Of a stretch of 8,402 bases of DNA, positions 1 to 5,833 are shown in pieces (position 1 is the first letter of the stretch; each line of letters starts with the position of its first letter). The notes under the pieces were generated by a model, which saw nothing but the letters and a program-made list of their open reading frames with translations, was not told where the DNA came from and searched no databases. The position numbers were made by a program, and so were the translations under genes. Location of the stretch: positions 1-8,402 of the forward strand of contig CANJZR010000146.1 of NCBI GenBank assembly GCA_947479075.1. The letters are read 5' to 3'. This stretch comes from Planctomycetaceae bacterium (GTDB taxonomy: Bacteria; Planctomycetota; Planctomycetia; Planctomycetales; Planctomycetaceae).

Positions 1-25
1 CGCAGAACTCATCGATCGTGGTTAG
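1..25 (+). CDS. Possible last codons of an upstream gene (partial)
   Basis: Frame 2 reads Ala-Glu-Leu-Ile-Asp-Arg-Gly followed by TAG at 23-25. This would make a normal C-terminal tail for a gene lying to the left, ending 33 bases before the next start. Seven codons are too few to tell coding from chance, so this is only a hint. If real, the next gene (59-565) could share its transcript. Confidence 0.2.
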
Positions 26-58
26 TGGCTGATCCATTGAACTGGAGGCAGTGTCACC

Positions 59-565
59 ATGAGATGTTCAGTTGTGTTCGTCACTGGAATCCTCTGCCTG
101 GTTGAGGCCTGCAGTTCCACGGCAGATTCCGCCCGTCAGACCTTCCGTGTGTCGGTTCCGTCCAGACCACAGTTCTTGGTGTTGCCCAGGGATTTGAGCG
201 ATGCCCGGCCCCTGGCCACCACCACAAAGGAGACGCATCAAGAGAACATCAGAGTGTCTACAAATGGCCATCAAGGAGTGACCGTCCAGTTCTCGACAGA
301 GGGTCTGCCAGATCACCACCAGAACGTCGGGCTGTCTCTGGATGTGGTCAATGAGCCCAGGCAGGATGCCTGGGCATCTGTGAGAAGCACTGACGCGACA
401 CAATACGAAACAGGTGACAACCAGGCGTGTGTGTCCATGCAATCCACCCGACCGGGAGTCGCCGCGGTGGGGCTCACCCTGACCTTGATGGGCCCCTCGG
501 ACAAGATCATGGCCGAACAGGAGGAGGCCACCATCACCATCGTCGGAACAATCTTTCAGGACTGA
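59..565 (+). CDS. Small secreted or lipid-anchored beta-rich protein, family unknown
   Basis: A 168-residue exported protein that I cannot assign to a family. The ATG is supported by GGAGG at 44-48, ten bases upstream. Residues 1-17 form a short hydrophobic signal (VVFVTGILCLV). Cys18 follows V-E-A, which resembles a lipobox, but Glu at -2 is unusual, so lipidation is uncertain. A signal-peptidase I site slightly further on is the alternative. The mature part has no membrane segment and alternates short hydrophobic strands with polar turns (RVSVPSRPQFLVLP near 29-42, GVTVQFST near 73-80, VGLTLTLMG near 136-144, ATITIVGTI near 157-165). This pattern suggests a single Ig-like beta-sandwich, as in many surface-exposed or pilin-like planctomycete proteins. 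There is one internal Cys, in NQACVSM. Neighbours give no clue to function: the gene stands alone, followed by a 437-base gap. That it is a real gene is fairly sure; the fold is inference. Confidence 0.75.
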   Translation: MRCSVVFVTGILCLVEACSSTADSARQTFRVSVPSRPQFLVLPRDLSDARPLATTTKETHQENIRVSTNGHQGVTVQFSTEGLPDHHQNVGLSLDVVNEPRQDAWASVRSTDATQYETGDNQACVSMQSTRPGVAAVGLTLTLMGPSDKIMAEQEEATITIVGTIFQD

Positions 566-595
566 GTCTCACAGGAAACTGTTCTCGCTTTATCG

Positions 596-661
596 CATGT
601 CGTCAAAGGCACCGTGCAGTATCGATCTCTCACATGCCGCGGTGATCCTTTGACGGACATG
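596..661. repeat. 66-base imperfect palindrome (long stem-loop)
   Basis: The arms pair as follows: CATGT 596-600 with ACATG 657-661; CGTCAAAGG 601-609 with CCTTTGACG 647-655; CACCG 610-614 with CGGTG 640-644; GCA 616-618 with TGC 635-637. The only interruptions are one base (656), two bases (645-646) and a small internal mismatch. That is 22 pairs around a 16-base loop, far more than chance would normally give. It begins 31 bases after the stop of the 59-565 gene, so it may end that transcript, but no run of T follows on either side. A REP-like or MITE-like repeat or a structured RNA are alternatives. Confidence 0.7.
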
Positions 662-959
662 TTTGAACGCGAAGACATCACAGAAGGCCAGAATTGGAAA
701 TCATCGACAAACACTGAGCATGCATCGCTCTCGGCTGAACTTCGTGCAGCTGTTTGTTCTGGCCGCGTCACAGATGGGACGCACTGGTCGTCGTGCCATC
801 GGAAGGCAGTGAAAGTTGCCGGATTTCATGGACGCTTGAACGGAACGTTGGCCAGCGATCATTTCAGCTCAGTCCGCTGATCCGTCATGAAAGGCATTGG
901 AAACCCAATCGCAGTCGATTCTCGACTCTGGCGAATCCCAGCCAGCGATGCCTTGTGAA

Positions 960-986
960 GTGACATCGTGCCGTTCGGCCAGTCAC
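960..986 (+). promoter_or_regulatory. Small hairpin just upstream of the HD-GYP ribosome binding site
   Basis: GTGAC at 960-964 pairs with GTCAC at 982-986, enclosing GCCG 970-973 paired with CGGC 976-979. The structure ends three bases before AGGAGG. It could influence translation start or protect the 5' end of the mRNA. It is short, so chance cannot be excluded. Confidence 0.3.
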
Positions 987-988
987 AT

Positions 989-994
989 AGGAGG
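989..994 (+). promoter_or_regulatory. Ribosome binding site of the HD-GYP gene
   Basis: A perfect AGGAGG lies eight bases before ATG 1003. It fixes the start of the 582-residue protein and excludes later in-frame ATGs. It is the strongest such site in the window. Confidence 0.8.
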
Positions 995-1002
995 AGATTC
1001 AA

Positions 1003-2751
1003 ATGCCCCTGCTTCCGACTCAACTCCATGTTGCGAATACTCGCTGCGAGTCCCCCGCTGTCTGGGATCCCCCAGAGATACAGAACACGATCCAAATTCA
1101 TCGTGATCAGACGTGTCCCCTCGCCATTATCCTGCCATTCAGCGAATCGACTGGTTCGAATGACAATGATGTGGTGGCATGCATCAACGTTGATTTCTTA
1201 CGCGACAGCTGTTGCTCATCGAACGCCGTGACACGCGCTCAATTGATCATGCGTTGTGAGGAACTCTGCGGGCTGTCCTTGTACCCCATTGATATCCTGA
1301 CCGGGCAAGTTCACTGTGTCCCCGATGGTGTCCCAGTTCGAAAGGTGACTCGGAGCTTTATTGCACTGCTGCAAGAGCATCAGATTGCACTGGAGTACGA
1401 CAATCGACTCGGCGCGTGGCGATATGGGATCAGTCTTCCCCGTTATGCGATCTATGCGACAGGTATGTTCTATGAACAGCCGGTCACTGTCGCCGATCAC
1501 CTGTGCGATGCATCGATTTTCGGCAGGTCGTCCAATCGTCTGTCTCTGAAATGGCTCTATCAGCACTCCGGGATTCGACCCGAACATGCAGAACGCCTTT
1601 TGAAGTCCGCGGCCACGATCCTCGAACAAGAGTTCAAGCTGGCCATGAGTGATCAGACCGGTACGTCAGTCACTCAAGAACTGAGCGTGGTCTATGAAAG
1701 CATCTCTCTTATCAATGACTTACCGCAATACACAACGCCGGGGGCAGACCCGTTTGCCGTCGCACGTCAAATCATGAACCGGGTCATGGAGATCTGCGAG
1801 GTCGAACACTGGGCCTATTGTCTGAAGCATCCGGTGAGGTCGGGAACCATCTCTTCCGAGTCATGGCGGATCAGCACGGAAGACATCAATTCACTGGTGC
1901 AGGGAATCCTCAAGAATGGACGGTCGCGGGCCATCGTCAAGAATCGATTCGACAAGTCTCCGATGGCCAGAAGATTCTCGGGACTCAAGGCGATTGTGGC
2001 GGTTCCCTTGCTGGAAGATGACCAGTGCCGCAGCTGGATTCTGATCGCCAACCCGAGGACGAACCGCGATCTGGGATCCGAGGATGTCAGCCTCCTGAAG
2101 ACCGTCTCATACAATCTCGCCATGCACCTCGATCACCTGGAGTCCGTTCACCAACGTGACGAGATGGAGATGGCCTTCATCCGGTCGTTAGTGTCCACGA
2201 TTGATGCTCGAGACTCCTACACCCGCGGGCATAGTGAGCGAGTCGCGAGGGTGGCTCGCATTCTGGCTCGTCAGATGAACCTGAAAGCGGATGATGTCAC
2301 AGCTGTCTACAAATCCGGGTTGCTGCATGACATTGGCAAGATCGGGATCGACGATTCCATACTGCGGAAAACGGGGGCTCTGAGCGACGCGGAATTCGCG
2401 CACATGTCACGGCATCCGGAAATTGGGTATCGAATCCTCGAAGAGCTGCCCTCCATGCAGCATCTGCTGGATGGTGTCCTGCATCACCACGAGCGATATG
2501 ACGGGAAAGGTTATCCACACAAGTTGAGTGGATGCCGCATCCCATTGATGGCGAGAATCCTGTCCGTTGCCGACTCATTTGATGCCATGCGAAGTGATCG
2601 CCCCTACCGGAAAGGGATGGTGTCATCTGAGGTCGAACAAGTACTGAAAGCTGGTACGGGCACACAATGGGATCCAGCTGTGATCGACGCCTTCTTAGTG
2701 TGCAGAGGTGAGATCTACAAGTGCTGGTCCGGGCACGCGACATCTCATTGA
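1003..2751 (+). CDS. GAF and HD-GYP domain protein, predicted cyclic-di-GMP phosphodiesterase
   Basis: A 582-residue soluble signalling protein with no membrane segment. Three parts can be read. Residues 1 to about 220 match no domain I know and are rich in Cys (15, 38, 60, 70, 71, 85, 89, 105, 168). Residues about 228-385 look like a GAF sensor domain (YESISLINDL, then IVAVPLLEDD and SWILIANPR strands). Residues about 388-565 are HD-GYP: GHSERV (His410), LHDIGKIG (His442, Asp443, Lys446), HPEIG (His471), HHERYDGKGYP (His495, His496, Glu497, Gly503-Tyr504-Pro505) and VADSFDAM (Asp524). All metal-binding positions expected of the family and the GYP motif are intact, so an active metal-dependent enzyme that breaks down cyclic di-GMP is likely; some HD-GYP proteins act on other cyclic dinucleotides. 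Other proteins of this class control motility, adhesion and biofilm. The gene seems to be transcribed alone. The domain assignment is firm; the ligand of the GAF and N-terminal parts is unknown. Confidence 0.93.
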   Translation: MPLLPTQLHVANTRCESPAVWDPPEIQNTIQIHRDQTCPLAIILPFSESTGSNDNDVVACINVDFLRDSCCSSNAVTRAQLIMRCEELCGLSLYPIDILTGQVHCVPDGVPVRKVTRSFIALLQEHQIALEYDNRLGAWRYGISLPRYAIYATGMFYEQPVTVADHLCDASIFGRSSNRLSLKWLYQHSGIRPEHAERLLKSAATILEQEFKLAMSDQTGTSVTQELSVVYESISLINDLPQYTTPGADPFAVARQIMNRVMEICEVEHWAYCLKHPVRSGTISSESWRISTEDINSLVQGILKNGRSRAIVKNRFDKSPMARRFSGLKAIVAVPLLEDDQCRSWILIANPRTNRDLGSEDVSLLKTVSYNLAMHLDHLESVHQRDEMEMAFIRSLVSTIDARDSYTRGHSERVARVARILARQMNLKADDVTAVYKSGLLHDIGKIGIDDSILRKTGALSDAEFAHMSRHPEIGYRILEELPSMQHLLDGVLHHHERYDGKGYPHKLSGCRIPLMARILSVADSFDAMRSDRPYRKGMVSSEVEQVLKAGTGTQWDPAVIDAFLVCRGEIYKCWSGHATSH

Positions 2752-2797
2752 GCAAGCCAGACACCCTGGTTCTTCTTCCTGGAAGATGAGCGGGTGG

Positions 2798-2813
2798 GCA
2801 GGTGATGACCTGC
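2798..2813 (+). terminator. Possible weak terminator hairpin after the HD-GYP gene
   Basis: GCAGGT at 2798-2803 pairs perfectly with ACCTGC at 2808-2813 around GATG, 47 bases after the HD-GYP stop. The bases after it (TGGGAATCTTCTG) are not a proper T run, so this is weak as an intrinsic terminator. Position is the main argument. Confidence 0.3.
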
Positions 2814-3024
2814 TGGGAATCTTCTGTTTATGGCGCAATAGAACGTCGACGGTGTATGGAGTCCCGTGGGGCCGTCGCCAAACACTGAACTGAGGGAGGA
2901 GCGGTGATCGAGGGGAATAGGCGGAGCGTCGGAAATAGGGTGTGTCCTCAAATACCCAGCGGTCAGAAGCATCGACCAGGGCCCACAACCCGCTCTTGAT
3001 CTATACCAGGATCGACCATTGGGC

Positions 3025-3039
3025 GCGTCATTTTGACGC
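3025..3039. repeat. Short perfect inverted repeat in the sulfatase upstream region
   Basis: GCGTCA at 3025-3030 and TGACGC at 3034-3039 flank TTT. The right half contains TTGACG, which resembles a -35 box, but the nearest -10-like sequence (TCTAAA, 3051) is too close. It could be an operator for a dimeric regulator of the sulfatase, 376 bases from its start, or chance. Confidence 0.3.
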
Positions 3040-3414
3040 AGTTGTTTGAGTCTAAAACACGGTTGATTACTCGACGACGGCGAGATGAGATGGTAAAAGA
3101 AGAGCGTATATTGTCTGGAGTTGTTTCTGTCTAAGAGCATCACTTGGTGACGGACAACTCTGGCCAATCGGTCAAGTCGAACGAGCATTCTGCTCCATGC
3201 ATTCGCCTCGCTCAATGTGGTTTGCTCGATTCTGCGAGAAACTTTCCCAACTCCAACATCCGCTCAGAAAACCAAACCGGACATCACCTCGCTCCCGGAA
3301 TGTCATCTGTCGGATTTCGTTGCGTGAAGTTCCTGCTCTTCTGATGTCAATGTCCAATTCGGTGGCTCGCAGCGCGCAGTCACTCTCTGTCGGATCCATT
3401 TTGAAGGAAGCTCC

Positions 3415-5208
3415 ATGAAAGTTCCCAAGTCACTTCAAACGCTGGCCGTGCTGGCTCTGGGGGGCGTGATCGGCTATCTCGTCTCGAGTGATGCGTTCAG
3501 AATCTCTGAGAGAGCCGACGCCGCTCTGACCACGGTTCAAAATCTCCCGTTGCCGATCGAAAATGCGGTGCAGCCTGAGGTTTCGTGCTGTCACTCCAAC
3601 CTGGTCGGTCAGTGTGCGGTGGCCGAATCGACGGAACTGGCAGATGCGAGTTCACTGGTCGCAGCCCACAATCTGGCTGTGTCTGCACATGCTCAGGCAA
3701 CCGGACAGAAGCCGAACATCATCGTCCTGTGGGGGGATGACATCGGTGTGCACAACATCAGTGCCTACAACCATGGCATCATGGGGTACCACACTCCGAA
3801 CATCGATCGGATCGCCAAGGAAGGGGCTCTCTTTACCGACTCCTATTCCCAGCAGAGCTGCACCGCTGGTCGTGCGTCGTTCATTCTCGGTCAGCATCCC
3901 TTCCGCACCGGCCTGCTGACCATCGGCATGCCCGGCAGCCCGCACGGGATTCCCGACTGGACTCCCACCACAGCTGACCTGCTCAAGCAGCAGGGGTACG
4001 CAACCGGGCAATTTGGAAAGAATCACCTCGGTGATCAGGACAAGCACCTGCCCACTCTGCACGGCTTCGACGAGTTCTTCGGAAACCTGTACCACCTGAA
4101 CGCCGAAGAAGAGCCCGAGACCTACTACTACCCCAAGGATCCCGAGTTCCGTAAGAAGTACGGCCCGCGCGGTGTACTTCACTGTAAGTCAGACGGCAAG
4201 GGAGGCCAGACCATCGAGGACACCGGTCCGCTGACCGCCAAGCGGATGGAGACCATCGACGAGGAAGTCCACACCAAGGCCATGGATTTCGTCGATCGTA
4301 ATGCCAAGGCCAATAAGCCGTTCTTCCTGTGGTACAACAGCACGCGTATGCATGTCTGGACCCACCTCAAGAAGGAGTCCCAGGGAAAAACCGGCATCGG
4401 CCTGTATCCCGATGGCATGGTGGAACATGATGGCTACGTCGGTCTGGTGCTGAAGAAGCTCGAAGACCTCGGTTTGGCTGAGAACACGATTCTGGTGTAC
4501 GGCACCGATAACGGTGCGGAAACCGCTTCATGGCCAGACGGCGGGATTACCCCATTCCACGGTGAGAAGGGGACCACCTGGGAAGGTGGCATGCGGGTGC
4601 CGATGCTGGTTCGCTGGCCGGGCGTCATCAAGCCCGGCACCATCATCAACGAGATATTCTCCCAGGAAGACTGGATGCCCACGCTGCTTGCAGCTGCTGG
4701 CGAGCCGAACATCGTTGAGAAGCTCAAAGAGGGCTACGAAGCGAACGGCAAGAAGTTCAAGATTCATGCCGACGGATACAACTTCCTGCCTTACTTCAAG
4801 GGCGAAGCCAAGAAGGGGCCGCGCGAGGAGATTCTGTACTTCGGTCAGGGCGGCGAACTGAACGCCGTGCGCTGGAACGACTGGAAGGTGAACTTCGCCA
4901 TCATTGATGGAAACATCGCGACCGGCACCCGCAAAATCACCGGATGGCCGTTGATCACGCACCTCAAGGCTGACCCTTATGAGAAGATGGCCCTGGAGTC
5001 GAGCATGTACATGCGTTGGTATGGGGACAACATCTGGTTGTTCGTGCCAGTGCAGGCTCAGATCAAGAAGTTCCTGGTTACGATTCCCCAGTTCCCGTTC
5101 CAGCAGGGCAGCAGCCTGAATGCCGCTGGGATCAACTACCAGTCGCTCAAGGCTGTTGAAGCTCTGAAGCGGCTGCAGGAGATCGAAACGCTGGGCGTTC
5201 CTCGCTAA
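3415..5208 (+). CDS. Membrane-anchored or secreted arylsulfatase (type I, formylglycine)
   Basis: A 597-residue sulfatase that should hydrolyse a sulfate ester outside the cytoplasm. ATG 3415 follows AAGGAAG at 3404-3410. Residues 8-24 are a hydrophobic signal without a clear cleavage site, so it may stay as an anchor. They are followed by a low-complexity linker with Cys58, Cys59 and Cys67. The catalytic domain begins near 98 (KPNIIVLWGDDIG, with metal ligands Asp108 and Asp109). The formylglycine motif is Cys149-Thr-Ala-Gly-Arg153. Further catalytic or metal residues are Lys202 and His204 (GKNHLGD), His313, Asp365-Asn366 (GTDNGAE) and Lys385 before the WEGGMRVP signature. The tail from about 515 (THLKADPYEKM onward, with aromatic and proline-rich stretches) is typical of this planctomycete and proteobacterial arylsulfatase subgroup. 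All active-site residues are present, so activity is expected once Cys149 is matured by a formylglycine-generating enzyme encoded elsewhere. The substrate cannot be read from sequence. Codon use is strongly biased (AAG, CTG, AAC, ATC), which suggests high expression. A small membrane protein gene follows at 112 bases. Confidence 0.95.
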   Translation: MKVPKSLQTLAVLALGGVIGYLVSSDAFRISERADAALTTVQNLPLPIENAVQPEVSCCHSNLVGQCAVAESTELADASSLVAAHNLAVSAHAQATGQKPNIIVLWGDDIGVHNISAYNHGIMGYHTPNIDRIAKEGALFTDSYSQQSCTAGRASFILGQHPFRTGLLTIGMPGSPHGIPDWTPTTADLLKQQGYATGQFGKNHLGDQDKHLPTLHGFDEFFGNLYHLNAEEEPETYYYPKDPEFRKKYGPRGVLHCKSDGKGGQTIEDTGPLTAKRMETIDEEVHTKAMDFVDRNAKANKPFFLWYNSTRMHVWTHLKKESQGKTGIGLYPDGMVEHDGYVGLVLKKLEDLGLAENTILVYGTDNGAETASWPDGGITPFHGEKGTTWEGGMRVPMLVRWPGVIKPGTIINEIFSQEDWMPTLLAAAGEPNIVEKLKEGYEANGKKFKIHADGYNFLPYFKGEAKKGPREEILYFGQGGELNAVRWNDWKVNFAIIDGNIATGTRKITGWPLITHLKADPYEKMALESSMYMRWYGDNIWLFVPVQAQIKKFLVTIPQFPFQQGSSLNAAGINYQSLKAVEALKRLQEIETLGVPR

Positions 5209-5230
5209 TTCAGTGAGATTGAGCAAGCAA

Positions 5231-5261
5231 GGCGTTGGCATTCCGCTGGGATGCCAACGCC
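5231..5261 (+). terminator. Strong hairpin after the sulfatase, likely (partial) terminator
   Basis: GGCGTTGGCAT at 5231-5241 pairs perfectly with ATGCCAACGCC at 5251-5261. The inside can close further (T-G, C-G, C-G) to leave a three-base loop. The structure starts 23 bases after the sulfatase stop. Only a short T-containing stretch follows (GGTTTGCATT), so it may terminate in part, or stabilise the 3' end of the sulfatase mRNA while allowing some read-through into the gene at 5320. Confidence 0.7.
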
Positions 5262-5319
5262 GGTTTGCATTAGGCGGAGTGTGAAACTGCCTGTTCTCGA
5301 GTGAAAGGGATCGTGTCGC

Positions 5320-5742
5320 ATGAGTTCCCTGGAACGCTTCTTTACCCGTACGGTTCGTCCCTTTTTCCTCTTTACCGGGGCAGGGACAGCTCTCGTCGGG
5401 CTGTATGCCTTCTTGCCGTCATGGGCCATGCCCAACGTGGCCAAGCTTCCTTACCTGCAAGACTACACGATCATTATTCAGCATTGGGGGATCATTGTCG
5501 GCCTCATGGGGATTGCCATGATGCTGGCGGCCTTGGTTCCACAATGGCGTGTGCCCATCCTGCTCTATAGCGCCCTGGAAAAGAGCTTCATGGTCTGGCT
5601 CGTACTCGCGAATGCTCAGAGCTCATTCGTGAGTGGATTCTGGATCCCTTGCGCCCTCGATTCCACAGTCGTGATTTACACGATCGGATACTTCATCAGC
5701 TGCGGAATCCGTTCGCCCGCTAGTGCTGCCTCGGAAAAGTGA
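5320..5742 (+). CDS. Small four-helix integral membrane protein, function unknown
   Basis: A 140-residue protein with four predicted membrane helices at about 15-35, 53-73, 78-98 and 106-129, and short polar ends. I do not recognise the family. Visible marks are His55-Trp56-Gly57 at the start of helix 2, a charged pair Glu87-Lys88 inside helix 3 (unusual in a membrane and therefore perhaps functional), and Cys111 and Cys128 in or near helix 4. ATG 5320 is nine bases after AAGGGA at 5305-5310. An overlapping frame from 5301 was set aside as it gives no membrane pattern. The gene lies 112 bases after the sulfatase on the same strand, separated by a strong hairpin, so partial co-transcription is likely and a role linked to the envelope sulfatase is possible but unproven. 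It converges with the OprB gene. Confidence 0.75.
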   Translation: MSSLERFFTRTVRPFFLFTGAGTALVGLYAFLPSWAMPNVAKLPYLQDYTIIIQHWGIIVGLMGIAMMLAALVPQWRVPILLYSALEKSFMVWLVLANAQSSFVSGFWIPCALDSTVVIYTIGYFISCGIRSPASAASEK

Positions 5743-5770
5743 TCCGTCATCGGCAGCCAAGAGCACGTTT

Positions 5771-5805
5771 AAAAACGTCACGTCCAGCTCGATAGCGGTT
5801 GGACG
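5771..5805 (-). terminator. Likely terminator of the OprB gene (minus strand)
   Basis: Reading the minus strand after the OprB stop, CGTCCA (5805-5800) pairs with TGGACG (5786-5781), with an inner GCT/AGC pairing and a three-base bulge. Five bases later comes TTTTT (5775-5771). It starts 29 bases after the stop codon. Stem plus T run fits an intrinsic terminator. Since the gene at 5320-5742 ends 39 bases away in the opposite direction, it may also help separate the converging transcripts. Confidence 0.5.
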
Positions 5806-5833
5806 CTCCAGAACCGGTTCATTCAAACCTCGG

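Larger units (their letters stand above)
566..1002. other. Gap between genes with structured DNA and no convincing gene
   Basis: The gap holds the long imperfect palindrome at 596-661, a small nested hairpin at 960-986 and the ribosome binding site of the next gene. One reading frame, 739-963 (+), is open for 75 codons and looks faintly protein-like near DALVVVPSEG, but it has only a TTG start at 754 and no ribosome binding site. It could be a decayed gene fragment or chance. The promoter of the HD-GYP gene should lie here, but I see no clear -35/-10 pair. Confidence 0.6.
2752..3414. other. 663-base gap before the sulfatase, no convincing gene
   Basis: No frame here shows a recognisable protein. 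Candidates considered are a minus-strand frame with a TTG start (2695-2988, containing WALVDASDRWVFEDTPYF) that would overlap the HD-GYP end, a longer minus-strand frame at 2745-3215, a 31-codon GTG frame at 2904-2999 after AGGGAGGAG, and a 73-codon frame at 3197-3418. None is supported well enough to call. Short inverted repeats occur at 2774-2786, 2798-2813 and 3025-3039. A TATATT at 3107-3112 could be a -10 box but has no good -35. The gap probably contains the sulfatase promoter and a long untranslated leader, possibly also gene remains. Confidence 0.5.

Noticed and set aside
739..963. Plus-strand open frame of 75 codons between the first gene and the HD-GYP gene
   Set aside because: There is no ATG or GTG start with a ribosome binding site and no known family. 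The codon pattern looks faintly coding, so it is mentioned only in the gap entry.
2695..2988. Minus-strand frame of 97 codons with WALVDASDRWVFEDTPYF, overlapping the HD-GYP 3' end
   Set aside because: It starts with TTG, has no ribosome binding site, its second half turns basic and irregular, and its end is antisense to a certain gene. A decayed gene fragment remains possible.
2904..2999. 31-codon GTG frame preceded by AGGGAGGAG
   Set aside because: The ribosome binding site is too close to the GTG, and the peptide is short, Arg-rich and without features.
2745..3215. Minus-strand frame of 156 codons filling most of the gap before the sulfatase
   Set aside because: It has no recognisable domain and an Arg/Ser/Pro-rich composition typical of chance frames in G+C-rich DNA, and it overlaps other equally open frames.
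4528..5241. Minus-strand frame of 237 codons across the sulfatase 3' half
   Set aside because: It is a shadow of the strongly biased sulfatase codons; the plus-strand protein is certain, and this one has no domain.
5765..5778. ACGTTT-AA-AAACGT palindrome read as a two-way terminator
   Set aside because: The stem is short, A/T-rich and nearly loop-free, so it is unstable alone. Its A run is better read as the T run of the minus-strand terminator.
5811..5820. Perfect ten-base palindrome GAACCGGTTC between the converging genes
   Set aside because: It is single, short and without a spacer, and the nearby stem with a T run explains termination better.
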